Shown here: positions 33,495-42,853 of the stretch, in pieces
How positions within the stretch are numbered: position 1 is the first letter of the stretch
How the letters are laid out: each line of letters starts with the position of its first letter
NCBI RefSeq assembly: GCF_031128465.2
Contig: NZ_CP155618.1
Span: 2,842,501 to 2,906,500 of the forward strand
Length of the DNA: 64,000 nt
DNA from: Mariniflexile litorale
Lineage (GTDB): Bacteria > Bacteroidota > Bacteroidia > Flavobacteriales > Flavobacteriaceae
Direction of reading: 5' to 3'
Translations under genes and position numbers: made by a program
The notes under the pieces: model-generated
Told to the model about the DNA's origin: nothing
What the model saw: the letters and a program-made list of their open reading frames with translations, nothing else
Database searches by the model: none

Positions 33495-35916
33495 GATAGT
33501 TTTCTAGTGATGTTATGAAGTTTTTTAGGTTCTTTTCAAAATCAATAAAAAGCGTATGATCAATTTTATTACTCGTTTCAAACGTTTCTAAAAAAGGAAT
33601 AAGCTGTGTTACTTCCAATTGTTTATACATACTCAGCATTCTATGGCTAATGCTGTTAAAAGTATCAATATCATTATTTTTTTTGGCTTCTTTTAATGAA
33701 AAAAGGTTGTTTTTGGTGTCTTCTAAAAAAATGTACAATGTTTTTTTTATAGCCGCATCATCATCATTTAAAAAGGAACCTAAAGTCTTTATGTTAAAAC
33801 CATGTGGTTGTTTAGTGGTTTCCTTTGTTATAGTTTGGTTCGTAGCTTTAAATAAGTTTGAATCAAAAAAATGCTGTAAAATGGTATCTAGTTTTTTATT
33901 ACAGAATGGTTTTATCAACACTTCAGAAAAGCCACTATTTATATAATCGGTTATAGATAAATTAGATCTTCCAGTCATGGCAATGATAGGTTGGTTGTTG
34001 TAAGCACTATGATTTTTTAGAGTTTCCATAAAATGAATGCCATTCATTTTAGGAAGTTGAATATCTGTTAATACGAAATCAAAAGAGATTTTATCGATGG
34101 TTTCTAGAGCGCTTTGTGCATTCTCAAAAAGATGCGTTTCAATACCGTATTGGTATAAAAAATCGTTGATTAGATGTCGCATAGAAGAATCATCTTCTAT
34201 AACTAGTGCCTTTAAATTGTAAAGTTTGACTATTTCAGGCTGATTTTTTTTGTTTAATAGTTGTTCAGATAATGTGATTGGAATTTTTAAAATAAATGAG
34301 CTTCCTTTTCCTAATTCGCTTTTTAAAGTTAATGTACCACCTAATAATTCGGTTAGCTTTTTAGAAATAGTGAGGCCTAAACCAAAACCATTTTGTTTGT
34401 TTTCTTTAGTATTATCACCTTGTGTGAAAGCTTTAAAAATGTGTTTTTGTTGATTTTTACTAATACCAATTCCTGTATCGCTTACTATAATTTCTAAAGT
34501 GTATTGATGGTTGTTTGAGTGAAGTTTAGTTTCAATTGTTATCGAACCTTTATTTGTGAATTTACAAGCGTTGGTAATTAAATTATATAAAATTTGTTTC
34601 ATCCGAAAGGGGTCACTTATAATAGAATTCTCAATAGCTATGTCATGTTTTAAAATGAAGACTATAGAATCATTTTGTATGAGGTTTTTAGCAGTAATTT
34701 GAATCTCATTTATAAGGTTTTCCAAATTGAAAGGGATGGACTCTATAGAAATATTATTGTTTTCTAGCTTTGAAAATTCTAAAAGATCATCTACTAATTG
34801 TCCCATATATGCTGAAGCATTCTGTATGTGATCCACATAGTTTTTGTCTTTGATGCTGTATGTCGATTTTTGAAGTAATTCACTATAACCCGTAATGGTG
34901 CTTAATGGGGTTCTTAGATCATGGCTTACCATAGAAATTAATTGTTCTCTACTTTTTAAAAGTGAAGAAGTCGTTTTATTGGCTTCTTCCAACTTTAAAC
35001 GATACCGTTGACTTTTCCAAAAATCATTTAAAAAGATAATTGAAAAAATGATAATGATGATAAAACTGATACCTGCAGCATAAAGAATGATATTGGTACT
35101 TCGGTTAAGTGTTTTTTCTCTTTGTTTGTTAATAGTGTTAGAGTATTGAAGGATGCCTTTTTCTAAGGTGCTTAACAATTCTTGTAGTTTTCTTGAAATG
35201 GTTAAGTCGTTTTCAATTAAATCTCGTTCTTTTTTTTGCAAGGAAATACGCTGTTTACTAGATGCTGTTTGAGCTTCTTTAAGCATGTTTTTGGAAATAG
35301 ATAAAATGGAATCTATTTGTTTCTGGTCGATATTATTAATGGAATCTTGAGGATTGTATTTATTAAGAATTTTGACGTATTCTTCCAAATTTAGATAGGT
35401 TTGTTTATCTAAAGAATTGGGGTTTTCGACAAAATCCGTAATAGAAATTTTACCTAAAAAGGAGTCAATAGAACTTAACTTATTAAGGGCTGTGTTTATA
35501 GAGGCATCAGAATTGTCACTAAGTTTTAGGTTTTTTAAATCGCTTATGTTTTTAAGTTTTTTATCTATTACAAGTTTAATGCTATCTAAAATAAATTCTT
35601 GAGACCCGTTATTTGTTATAAAATTTAGTGAGTCAATTTTTAATAATAACTGGTTGTTTTCATAAACATATTCGTTGAATTTTGTTGTAGAATTTAACTG
35701 AATAGCAGCTCTTGCTAAACTTTCATTTTCATAAATATTGGCAATTAAACTTCCTACTTTTACAATTTTACTTCTATCGGATATATCCTCTTTTTGTAAT
35801 TGTGTGAACGTTTTGATTTCAGAAAGCACTAAAATGCCCGAAATGGTAGCTAAAATTCCAAGAATAAAATAGCCTATTAATACTTTAAAAGTAATTCGGT
35901 GTTTAGGAGACTTCAT
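33487..35916 (-). CDS. Membrane hybrid histidine kinase with REC and Hpt-like domain
   Basis: Protein of 809 residues. A first transmembrane helix at about 10-30, a long helical extracytoplasmic sensor (about 35-265) and a second helix near 270-293 are followed by HisKA with His332 (SHDLRTPLS), the ATPase domain (QNGFGLGLTISKKL), a receiver with Asp618 (VLTDIQLPKMNG) and a C-terminal Hpt-like domain with ISHRMLSMYKQ. It can run an internal phosphorelay to the convergent sigma-54 regulator, with which its 3-prime end overlaps by 8 nt. Confidence 0.9.
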   Translation of the reverse strand: MKSPKHRITFKVLIGYFILGILATISGILVLSEIKTFTQLQKEDISDRSKIVKVGSLIANIYENESLARAAIQLNSTTKFNEYVYENNQLLLKIDSLNFITNNGSQEFILDSIKLVIDKKLKNISDLKNLKLSDNSDASINTALNKLSSIDSFLGKISITDFVENPNSLDKQTYLNLEEYVKILNKYNPQDSINNIDQKQIDSILSISKNMLKEAQTASSKQRISLQKKERDLIENDLTISRKLQELLSTLEKGILQYSNTINKQREKTLNRSTNIILYAAGISFIIIIIFSIIFLNDFWKSQRYRLKLEEANKTTSSLLKSREQLISMVSHDLRTPLSTITGYSELLQKSTYSIKDKNYVDHIQNASAYMGQLVDDLLEFSKLENNNISIESIPFNLENLINEIQITAKNLIQNDSIVFILKHDIAIENSIISDPFRMKQILYNLITNACKFTNKGSITIETKLHSNNHQYTLEIIVSDTGIGISKNQQKHIFKAFTQGDNTKENKQNGFGLGLTISKKLTELLGGTLTLKSELGKGSSFILKIPITLSEQLLNKKNQPEIVKLYNLKALVIEDDSSMRHLINDFLYQYGIETHLFENAQSALETIDKISFDFVLTDIQLPKMNGIHFMETLKNHSAYNNQPIIAMTGRSNLSITDYINSGFSEVLIKPFCNKKLDTILQHFFDSNLFKATNQTITKETTKQPHGFNIKTLGSFLNDDDAAIKKTLYIFLEDTKNNLFSLKEAKKNNDIDTFNSISHRMLSMYKQLEVTQLIPFLETFETSNKIDHTLFIDFEKNLKNFITSLENYLN

Positions 35917-36197
35917 ATATAGGTTGATTATTTTTTAATATCAATCAACTATTTATATACGTATTGAGGTGGGGTATAGTCTAAGCCTATTTAAAAAAAT
36001 GATAAGAATATACTTTTTAATATCAATAACTTTTAAAATAAACACAACTTATTTACAAAAATGTTTGATAGTAACATTCCAATTAAGTAAGTATGTTCAA
36101 TTTGTTTTATTTTTACTAAAATTAAAATATTAAATAGAGTTATTTATATCATTCAATTTTTGTTAATAGCTACTTGACTTAAAAAAACACGAGTCTT

Positions 36198-37334
36198 ATG
36201 AAAAGGTTAATTTTTACTTTACTTTTTTTATTTTTAATGATAAATTCATATTCACAAACCACTCTTGAGGAATCAAAGTTGTCCTTTTATGGCGATTTTA
36301 GATTTAGAATTGAACAAGACTGGAGTTCAAAAAAAGCAGACGGATCATTCAGAGATGATAGATCTAGGTTGAGGTATCGAGTAAGGCTTGGACTGAATTA
36401 TTTAGTTAACCAGAGTACATCTATGGGGGTTCAAATTAGAACAGGAGAACCTAACAAACAACAGGACCCGCAATTAACCTTAGGAGATGCTTACAAAGAA
36501 TTTGGAACGTTACCTGTAGGATTTGAAAAAATATTTTTCCAAACCAACTTCAAAGGGTTTTTTACATGGATTGGTAAAAATACATTTCCATTTGATAAAA
36601 ACAATGAATTGTTTTGGAGTGATAATGTTTATCCAGAAGGAATATTTTTAAAAAAAAGTATAGCTACTAAATCTAATTTTATTTTTCCAATAGATATTAG
36701 TGGAGGACATTTTATTATAGGTTCTTCAGGGAAATCCTTTAATAAAGATAGTTATATGGAAGGATTTCAACTGAGTTCCATCTTATTTAACGATCGGTTG
36801 AAGTTATTTCCATCTTTTTATCTTTTTAAAAATATACCAAATATTCCCGATGGTGGAGATACATTTGCTATGGACTACACTATTTTTCATTTAGGAAGTC
36901 AATTAAAACTTTACAAAAGCCCTCTAATTAATCTAGAAATGGATTTTTATTCAAATTTAAAAGATAATAATGGTGTTACAGGAATACCTTCAAATTTAGT
37001 AAAAGAGAAAAATGGACTTGTAGGAGGCATTAGTTATGGGCAATTAAAAACAAATGGTGATTGGGCATTTAAATTTACTTACTCATATTTAGAACAATAT
37101 GCAGCAGTAGATTTTTTGGCACAGAATGATTGGGCACGTTGGGATTATTCGTCTTTTGGCTCGCCAGACGGTCGGCTTACTAATTTTAAGGGAGTAGAAT
37201 TGGTTTCCGAATACATGCTAAACAAAAGTATGAAACTAAAAGTGAAATATTATTTAGTGGAACAAATTGTGCCTTATGGTGATTTTAAAGAAACGGGTAA
37301 CAGAATCCGTCTAGATTTTGATTTTAAGTTTTAG
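36198..37334 (+). CDS. Putative outer-membrane porin
   Basis: Protein of 378 residues with a signal peptide (ending NSYSQ) and a beta-barrel rich in alternating aromatic residues. It begins LSFYGDFRFRIEQDW and ends RIRLDFDFKF with an aromatic C-terminus, the usual barrel closure. It resembles Bacteroidota putative porins of the alginate-export type. It lies upstream of the sugar operon, separated by 407 nt, so a role in sugar-acid uptake is only possible. Confidence 0.75.
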   Translation: MKRLIFTLLFLFLMINSYSQTTLEESKLSFYGDFRFRIEQDWSSKKADGSFRDDRSRLRYRVRLGLNYLVNQSTSMGVQIRTGEPNKQQDPQLTLGDAYKEFGTLPVGFEKIFFQTNFKGFFTWIGKNTFPFDKNNELFWSDNVYPEGIFLKKSIATKSNFIFPIDISGGHFIIGSSGKSFNKDSYMEGFQLSSILFNDRLKLFPSFYLFKNIPNIPDGGDTFAMDYTIFHLGSQLKLYKSPLINLEMDFYSNLKDNNGVTGIPSNLVKEKNGLVGGISYGQLKTNGDWAFKFTYSYLEQYAAVDFLAQNDWARWDYSSFGSPDGRLTNFKGVELVSEYMLNKSMKLKVKYYLVEQIVPYGDFKETGNRIRLDFDFKF

Positions 37335-37741
37335 TTATTATGCTACTTTTTTTGAAATGGTTTTAAGCTTGCTTTGCTAGAAAAAAACAGACGATTTTTG
37401 AGAATTAAACCACTACATTTCTATTTCAAAAATTCATTAATAGTATTAGATACTAAAAATGGTGTATTCTCTTTCTTCAATATCAAACTTCTACCCAACG
37501 AAAGATTTATATTTCAATTTACTATCTAAGTTATTCTTATAGCTATTCTGTTTTAAGCCTTGAACCAATTAAATTTACGCACTAGAAAATGATTTAATGT
37601 ACTAATTAAATTAGAACATTTTGATTGATTTTTTTTAATTTTGGCAAAAATAGTATTAGTATTGGCATGAGTTTTAGAAGACATTGAATAATATCTATAG
37701 TATTTTTGCATAATTATCAATTTTATAATTGTTTAGTTTAA
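37335..37741. other. Intergenic region before the sugar operon
   Basis: 407 nt with no supported gene. TATTTTTG at 37701-37708, 34 nt before the dehydratase start, is a candidate -7 element for the long plus-strand operon; TTG at 37684-37686 is only 14 nt upstream, too near for a standard -33. Confidence 0.45.
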
Positions 37742-39403
37742 ATGAAAGACCAACAGAGTGTACTTAAAATTCATGCCAAAGACAATGTACTTGTAGCGTT
37801 AACCGATTTAGAAAAAGGATCTACAATTACCTTTGAAAATAAAGTATACATTATCCAAAACAATATTGCTGCCAAGCATAAGTTTGTAACTCAAGATTTG
37901 GTTGCAGAGGATCCTGTTTATATGTATGGTGTGTTGGTAGGTAAAGCTAAAAAGAGCATAGTAAAAGGGGAGCTTATAAGCACAGAAAACTTAGTTCACG
38001 ATACAGAGCATTATGATGTTAAAGATTCTAAAGAACAAGAGGTTTGGCAAGCACCGGATGTATCAAAGTTTATAAACAAAACTTTTAATGGGTACCACCG
38101 AAATGATGGGAAGGTAGGTACGGAGAATAATTGGTTAATTATACCTCTGGTATTTTGTCAGAATAGAAATGTAGAAGTTTTAAAACAAGCCCTAGTCGAA
38201 AAATTAGGCTATGGAAAAAAGCAACATTTAAGTTTAGATGTGGATGCTTTAATTAACGATTATAAATCTGGAGTGTCAACCGATGCTATTTTAGAAAAAG
38301 ATATTCTAATTGAGGGCGAAGATCAATCTAAAAACCTCTTATTCCCTAATGTAGATGGTGTAAAGTTTTTAACCCACGATGGAGGTTGTGGAGGTGCCAC
38401 TTCCGATGCTGTAACCCTTTGTCATTTATTAGCAGGTTATATTAACAATCCGAATGTGGCTGGAGCAACGGTGCTAAGTCTAGGTTGTCAGCATGCACAA
38501 GCAAGTATTCTTCAAGATGCGTTGTCAAAAATGGCCTTAGAGCATCCAAAACCTGTGTACGTATTAGAACAACAACAAAGCGTTTCAGAAAAAGCTTTGT
38601 TGGCTGAGGCTGTAAAGAAAACATTTGTAGGTTTAATGGAAGCTAATAAAATAGAGCGTAAACCAGCACCTTTATCAAAATTAGTTATTGGTTTAGAATG
38701 TGGTGGATCCGACGGTTTTTCAGGTATTTCAGCCAACCCCACTTTAGGTTATGTGTCCGATTTAATTGTAGGTTTAGGTGGTACCACTGTCTTGTCAGAA
38801 TTCCCCGAACTCAATGGTGTTGAACAGGAACTTATAAACAGATGTACAAGTTCAGAGAAAGCAAAGAAGTTTTCCCATATCATGTCAACTTATAATTCAA
38901 AAGCGGAAGCCTTAGGTGCTGCATTTTCAATGAACCCTTCTCCTGGAAATATAAAAGATGGTTTAATAACCGATGCCATAAAATCGGCAGGTGCTGCTAA
39001 AAAAGGCGGGACGTCTCCTATTGAAGACGTATTAGACTATACAGAACAGGTTGCAAAAAGTGGTTTAAACTTATTATGTACCCCAGGTAACGATGTAGAA
39101 TCTACAACAGGTTTGGCTGGTTCTGGGTGTAATATTATTTTGTTTACAACTGGTTTAGGTACACCAACAGGAAACCCCATCACACCAGTTATAAAAGTAT
39201 CTTCTAACACAAAATTGTTCAAAAAAATGTCGGATATTATCGATTTTAATACAGGAACAATTATAGAAGGTTCCACAACTATCGAAAATACAGGGGAGTC
39301 TTTATTAGACTATGTTATAGAAGTAGCCAGTGGCAAACAAACTAAAGCAAGACAATTAAGACAGGACGATTTTATTCCATGGAAACGTGGGATGTCTTTG
39401 TAA
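37742..39403 (+). CDS. uxaA: UxaA family altronate/sugar-acid dehydratase
   Basis: Full-length UxaA-type dehydratase of 553 residues. An N-terminal SAF-like domain (about 1-95) is joined to the catalytic part, with HRNDGKVGTEN, THDGGCGGATSDAV and TGLGTPTGNPI segments. Classical UxaA dehydrates D-altronate to 2-keto-3-deoxygluconate. Here it heads an operon with L-fucose oxidation genes and there is no other dehydratase, so it may act on L-fuconate or a similar 6-deoxy aldonate (inference). No altronate-producing gene (uxaB or uxaC) is seen nearby. Confidence 0.88.
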   Translation: MKDQQSVLKIHAKDNVLVALTDLEKGSTITFENKVYIIQNNIAAKHKFVTQDLVAEDPVYMYGVLVGKAKKSIVKGELISTENLVHDTEHYDVKDSKEQEVWQAPDVSKFINKTFNGYHRNDGKVGTENNWLIIPLVFCQNRNVEVLKQALVEKLGYGKKQHLSLDVDALINDYKSGVSTDAILEKDILIEGEDQSKNLLFPNVDGVKFLTHDGGCGGATSDAVTLCHLLAGYINNPNVAGATVLSLGCQHAQASILQDALSKMALEHPKPVYVLEQQQSVSEKALLAEAVKKTFVGLMEANKIERKPAPLSKLVIGLECGGSDGFSGISANPTLGYVSDLIVGLGGTTVLSEFPELNGVEQELINRCTSSEKAKKFSHIMSTYNSKAEALGAAFSMNPSPGNIKDGLITDAIKSAGAAKKGGTSPIEDVLDYTEQVAKSGLNLLCTPGNDVESTTGLAGSGCNIILFTTGLGTPTGNPITPVIKVSSNTKLFKKMSDIIDFNTGTIIEGSTTIENTGESLLDYVIEVASGKQTKARQLRQDDFIPWKRGMSL

Positions 39404-39435
39404 AACATAATTTCATAAAATATTTGATTGAAAAA

Positions 39436-40215
39436 ATGACAAAATTTAGTTTAAAAAATAAAGTAGCACTTGTAACAGGGGGAGGAAGCGGTATAGGTAA
39501 AGCCATTTCTTTAACATTCGCAAAACAAGGAGCTAAAGTGCATATCTTAGATTTTAATTTAGAATCCGCACATGAAACCGTTGCAGAAATAGTAGCATTT
39601 GGTGAAGCAGCACAGGCGCATCAATGCGACGTTTCAAACAAAAACAATGTTAATACTATTGTAGAACATATTACTAAAAACGATGTTATTGATATTTTAA
39701 TAAATAATGCAGGAATCGCGCATGTAGGAAATATTGAAGCTGTAGAGGAAGCCGATTTAGATCGATTATACAACGTAAATATTAAAGGTGTTTACAATTG
39801 TATAAAAGCATGTTTACCCACATTAAAAGAAAAAGGCGGCGTTATTTTAAACTTAGCATCTATAGCATCTTCAGTAGGTATTAATAATCGTTTTGCATAT
39901 TCTATGACAAAAGGAGCGGTTTTAACAATTACTTATTCAATTGCAAAAGATTATATTGCAGACGGTATTCGTTGCAACTGCATTTCACCAGGACGCGTGC
40001 ATACGCCTTTTGTTGATGGGTTTATTAAGAAAAATTATCCAGGGCAGGAAGAAGAGATGTTCGACAAGCTATCAAAAACACAGCCTATTGGACGTATGGG
40101 CAAGCCACAAGAAATAGCAGATTTGGCATTGTATTTATGTTCAGATGAAGCGAGCTTTGTCACAGGGTCTAATTATGCTATCGATGGGGGATTTATAACA
40201 CTAAATGGTAATTAG
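39436..40215 (+). CDS. SDR; candidate 2-keto-3-deoxy-L-fuconate dehydrogenase
   Basis: Short-chain dehydrogenase of 259 residues (TGGGSGIGKAI, NNAGIAHVGN, catalytic YSMTKGAV, and the PGRVHTPF loop). The ATG at 39436 is chosen over the open frame at 39379, which overlaps uxaA. In the L-fucose pathway of Xanthomonas an SDR oxidises 2-keto-3-deoxy-L-fuconate to the 2,4-diketo acid, and this gene sits directly before the matching diketo hydrolase. The assignment rests on context. Confidence 0.78.
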   Translation: MTKFSLKNKVALVTGGGSGIGKAISLTFAKQGAKVHILDFNLESAHETVAEIVAFGEAAQAHQCDVSNKNNVNTIVEHITKNDVIDILINNAGIAHVGNIEAVEEADLDRLYNVNIKGVYNCIKACLPTLKEKGGVILNLASIASSVGINNRFAYSMTKGAVLTITYSIAKDYIADGIRCNCISPGRVHTPFVDGFIKKNYPGQEEEMFDKLSKTQPIGRMGKPQEIADLALYLCSDEASFVTGSNYAIDGGFITLNGN

Positions 40216-40333
40216 AAATAATAATATTAATTATTTATCACAGATAAAGCATTCATAACAGAAATTTCGTCATATCGCGAAATGTTTATGGGCGAGCAAC
40301 ATTTTACAATTAAAAAACAATAAAAATAAACAG

Positions 40334-41191
40334 ATGAAACTAATACGATTTGGCGCTGAAGGAAATGAAAAACCAGGAGTGCAGTTAGAAAATGGAACTA
40401 AAATAGATGTCTCTGCATTTGGATTAGATTATAACGAAACATTTTTTGGAAATAATGGTATCGAAAAACTAACTAATTGGTTAAAAGAAAATCAAGATAG
40501 TTGTTCTGTAATATCTGAAGGCACCAGATTAGGAGTGCCTTTAACAAGACCTTCTAAAATTGTATGTGTTGGGTTAAATTATGCACAACATGCTGCTGAA
40601 GCAGGTATGGAAATTCCTAAAGAGCCTGTATTGTTTTTTAAATCAACCACAGCATTAGTGGGACCTAACGATGAGGTTATTATTCCTAAGAACAGTGAAA
40701 AAACCGACTGGGAAGTAGAATTAGCTATCGTAATAGGTAAAAAAGCCTCTTACGTTGAAGAAGCAGATGCATTCGATCATATTGCAGGTTATGTATTGCA
40801 CAATGATGTAAGCGAGCGTGCTTTTCAAATAGAACGCTCTGGGCAATGGTGTAAAGGTAAAGGCTGCGATACATTTGCGCCTGTAGGGCCATTTATTGCT
40901 ACTAAAGACGAAATTAAAAACCCTAACAATTTAAACTTATGGTTAAAAGTAAATGGAGAAATGATGCAAAATAGCAACACTTCCGATTTTATCTTTAACG
41001 TACAACATGTAGTGAGTCATATTAGTCAATTCATGACTCTATTACCAGGTGATATCATTTCAACAGGAACTCCTTTTGGAGTAGGCTTAGGTTTAAAGCC
41101 ACCAGTATATTTAAAAGAAGGCGATATTATGGAATTAGGAATAGAAGGGTTAGGGACTTCGAAACAAGTTTGTAAAAACTACAAAGCCTAA
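40334..41191 (+). CDS. FAH family; candidate 2,4-diketo-3-deoxy-L-fuconate hydrolase
   Basis: Fumarylacetoacetate hydrolase family protein of 285 residues. The core has VCVGLNYAQHAAEAG, EPVLFFKSTTALVGPND, DWEVELAIVIGK (metal-binding acidic residues), HNDVSERAFQ and ISTGTPFGVG. In deoxy-sugar oxidation this family cleaves 2,4-diketo-3-deoxy-L-fuconate or -rhamnonate to pyruvate and L-lactate. Fucose is favoured here because FucP is in the operon and rhamnose has its own phosphorylative set. It lies 2 nt before the lactonase. Confidence 0.82.
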   Translation: MKLIRFGAEGNEKPGVQLENGTKIDVSAFGLDYNETFFGNNGIEKLTNWLKENQDSCSVISEGTRLGVPLTRPSKIVCVGLNYAQHAAEAGMEIPKEPVLFFKSTTALVGPNDEVIIPKNSEKTDWEVELAIVIGKKASYVEEADAFDHIAGYVLHNDVSERAFQIERSGQWCKGKGCDTFAPVGPFIATKDEIKNPNNLNLWLKVNGEMMQNSNTSDFIFNVQHVVSHISQFMTLLPGDIISTGTPFGVGLGLKPPVYLKEGDIMELGIEGLGTSKQVCKNYKA

Positions 41192-41193
41192 TT

Positions 41194-42024
41194 ATGACTA
41201 TAGATGCCCATCAGCATTTTTGGTATTATAGCCCGGTTAGAGATCGTTGGATTGACGATTCCATGACTGTTATAAGAAAAGATTTTCTACCCAAAGACTT
41301 AAAACCTATTTTAGAGGCTAATGGGGTTGGTGATTGTGTTGCTGTACAAGCAGATCAATCGGAAGAAGAAACCAAGTTTTTATTAAAGTGTGCTGAAGAA
41401 AATCCTTTTGTTAAAGCGGTTGTTGGGTGGGTAGATTTATGTGCAGATAATGTAGAAGTCCAACTTGAATATTTTTCAAAAAATAAGCTGTTTAAAGGGG
41501 TTCGACATATTATACAAGCCGAAAACGAAACCTTTGTTTTAAAACCCGATTTTCAAAATGGTATTAGTAAATTAGCACAGTTTGGGCTGGTTTTTGATGT
41601 TTTGGTGTTTCCAAATCATTTAGAGAATATAATCAAGTTAGTGCAAAAATTCCCGAAGCAGCAATTTGTATTAAATCATATTGCCAAACCTAAAATGTCT
41701 GAAACTTTAGATGAAGCTTGGGTAAAAAATATTCAAATTTTAGCAACATTTAAAAATGTGTCTTGCAAAATTTCAGGTTTAGTTACAGAAACTGAAAATT
41801 TTGAATGGCAGGAAACTATGTTTAAACCTTTTTTAGATGTAGTGGTTGATGCATTTGGTGTAGATAGACTGCTTTTCGGGTCAGATTGGCCTGTATGTTT
41901 ATTAGCTGCCGAATATCAGGATGTATTACAAATAGTAAAAAATTATTTTATTAATTTTTCTAAAGCAGATCAAGAAAAGGTGATGGGAGAAAATGCAATA
42001 AATATATATAATATAAAAAGATAA
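41194..42024 (+). CDS. Amidohydrolase family; candidate L-fucono-1,5-lactonase
   Basis: TIM-barrel amidohydrolase (COG3618 type) of 276 residues. The metal-site motifs are DAHQHFW at the N-terminus, LNHIAKP in the middle and LLFGSDWPVC near the C-terminus. In the known L-fucose pathway a protein of this family opens fuconolactone to L-fuconate. Position between FAH and SDR genes (2-nt and 11-nt gaps) supports this role. Confidence 0.82.
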   Translation: MTIDAHQHFWYYSPVRDRWIDDSMTVIRKDFLPKDLKPILEANGVGDCVAVQADQSEEETKFLLKCAEENPFVKAVVGWVDLCADNVEVQLEYFSKNKLFKGVRHIIQAENETFVLKPDFQNGISKLAQFGLVFDVLVFPNHLENIIKLVQKFPKQQFVLNHIAKPKMSETLDEAWVKNIQILATFKNVSCKISGLVTETENFEWQETMFKPFLDVVVDAFGVDRLLFGSDWPVCLLAAEYQDVLQIVKNYFINFSKADQEKVMGENAINIYNIKR

Positions 42025-42035
42025 TAAGTCTTTAA

Positions 42036-42818
42036 ATGGATTTACAATTAGAGAATAAAGTTATAATAGTTACAGGGGGTTCTAAAGGTATTGGTTTAGG
42101 TATCGTAGAATCTTTATTAAGGGAAAAAGCGATTCCTGTTATTGTTACTAGAAATAAAAACAGTGTTTTAGAGGTTCTAGAAACGTTTAAAACCCAAGGA
42201 CATGATGTGTTTTATGCACTTGCCGAATTAACAGATCCTGTACAATGCAAAAAGGCAACAGAAGCAGTTGTTTCTAAATACGGACGTATTGATGGGCTGG
42301 TAAATAACGCTGGAGTAAATGATGGGATAAGTTTAGAAAGTGGTGATTACGATGGTTTTATATTCTCGCTTAAACGTAACTTAGTGCATTATTATCTTAT
42401 GGCACATTTTGCATTACCAGAATTAAAGAAAAATAAAGGAGCTATTGTAAATATTGGTTCAAAAACAGCAGATACAGGACAAGGAGGCACCTCAGGGTAT
42501 GCGGCTTCAAACGGAGGAAGAAACGCTTTAACCAGAGAGTGGGCAGTAGAACTTTTACCATATAGTATACGTGTGAACGCTTTAATTGTAGCAGAATGTT
42601 ATACACCTTTATATGAAACCTGGATAAGTACATTCCCTAATAAAGAAGAAAAATTAGCAGAAATAACAAAACACATTCCTTTGGAAAAAAGGATGACAAC
42701 CGCCGAAGAAATAGGAGATACCGTAGCCTTTTTATTATCTAGTAAGTCCAGCCACACCACAGGCCAGTTGCTTTACGTAGATGGCGGTTATACACATTTA
42801 GACAGAGCAATAGAATAA
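42036..42818 (+). CDS. SDR; candidate L-fucose dehydrogenase
   Basis: Short-chain dehydrogenase of 260 residues: TGGSKGIGLGI, NNAGVNDG, and catalytic YAASNGGRNAL in which the usual Lys of YxxxK is replaced by Gly. Sequence and context fit the L-fucose dehydrogenase of the oxidative pathway, which makes L-fucono-lactone with NAD(P)+. The YAASN pattern may need a shifted Lys; this is worth a check. It lies 11 nt behind the lactonase and 35 nt before fucP. Confidence 0.75.
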   Translation: MDLQLENKVIIVTGGSKGIGLGIVESLLREKAIPVIVTRNKNSVLEVLETFKTQGHDVFYALAELTDPVQCKKATEAVVSKYGRIDGLVNNAGVNDGISLESGDYDGFIFSLKRNLVHYYLMAHFALPELKKNKGAIVNIGSKTADTGQGGTSGYAASNGGRNALTREWAVELLPYSIRVNALIVAECYTPLYETWISTFPNKEEKLAEITKHIPLEKRMTTAEEIGDTVAFLLSSKSSHTTGQLLYVDGGYTHLDRAIE

Positions 42819-42853
42819 AAAAATTAACTAAACTAAAATTAAACTAATAACAT

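Noticed and set aside
37742-39403. Simple assignment of the dehydratase to D-altronate use only
   Set aside because: No altronate-forming genes (uxaB, uxaC) are near and the operon otherwise encodes L-fucose oxidation, so the substrate is left open.
39379-39435. N-terminal extension of the SDR behind uxaA
   Set aside because: It overlaps the uxaA 3-prime end and adds residues before the SDR start; the ATG at 39436 fits the family.
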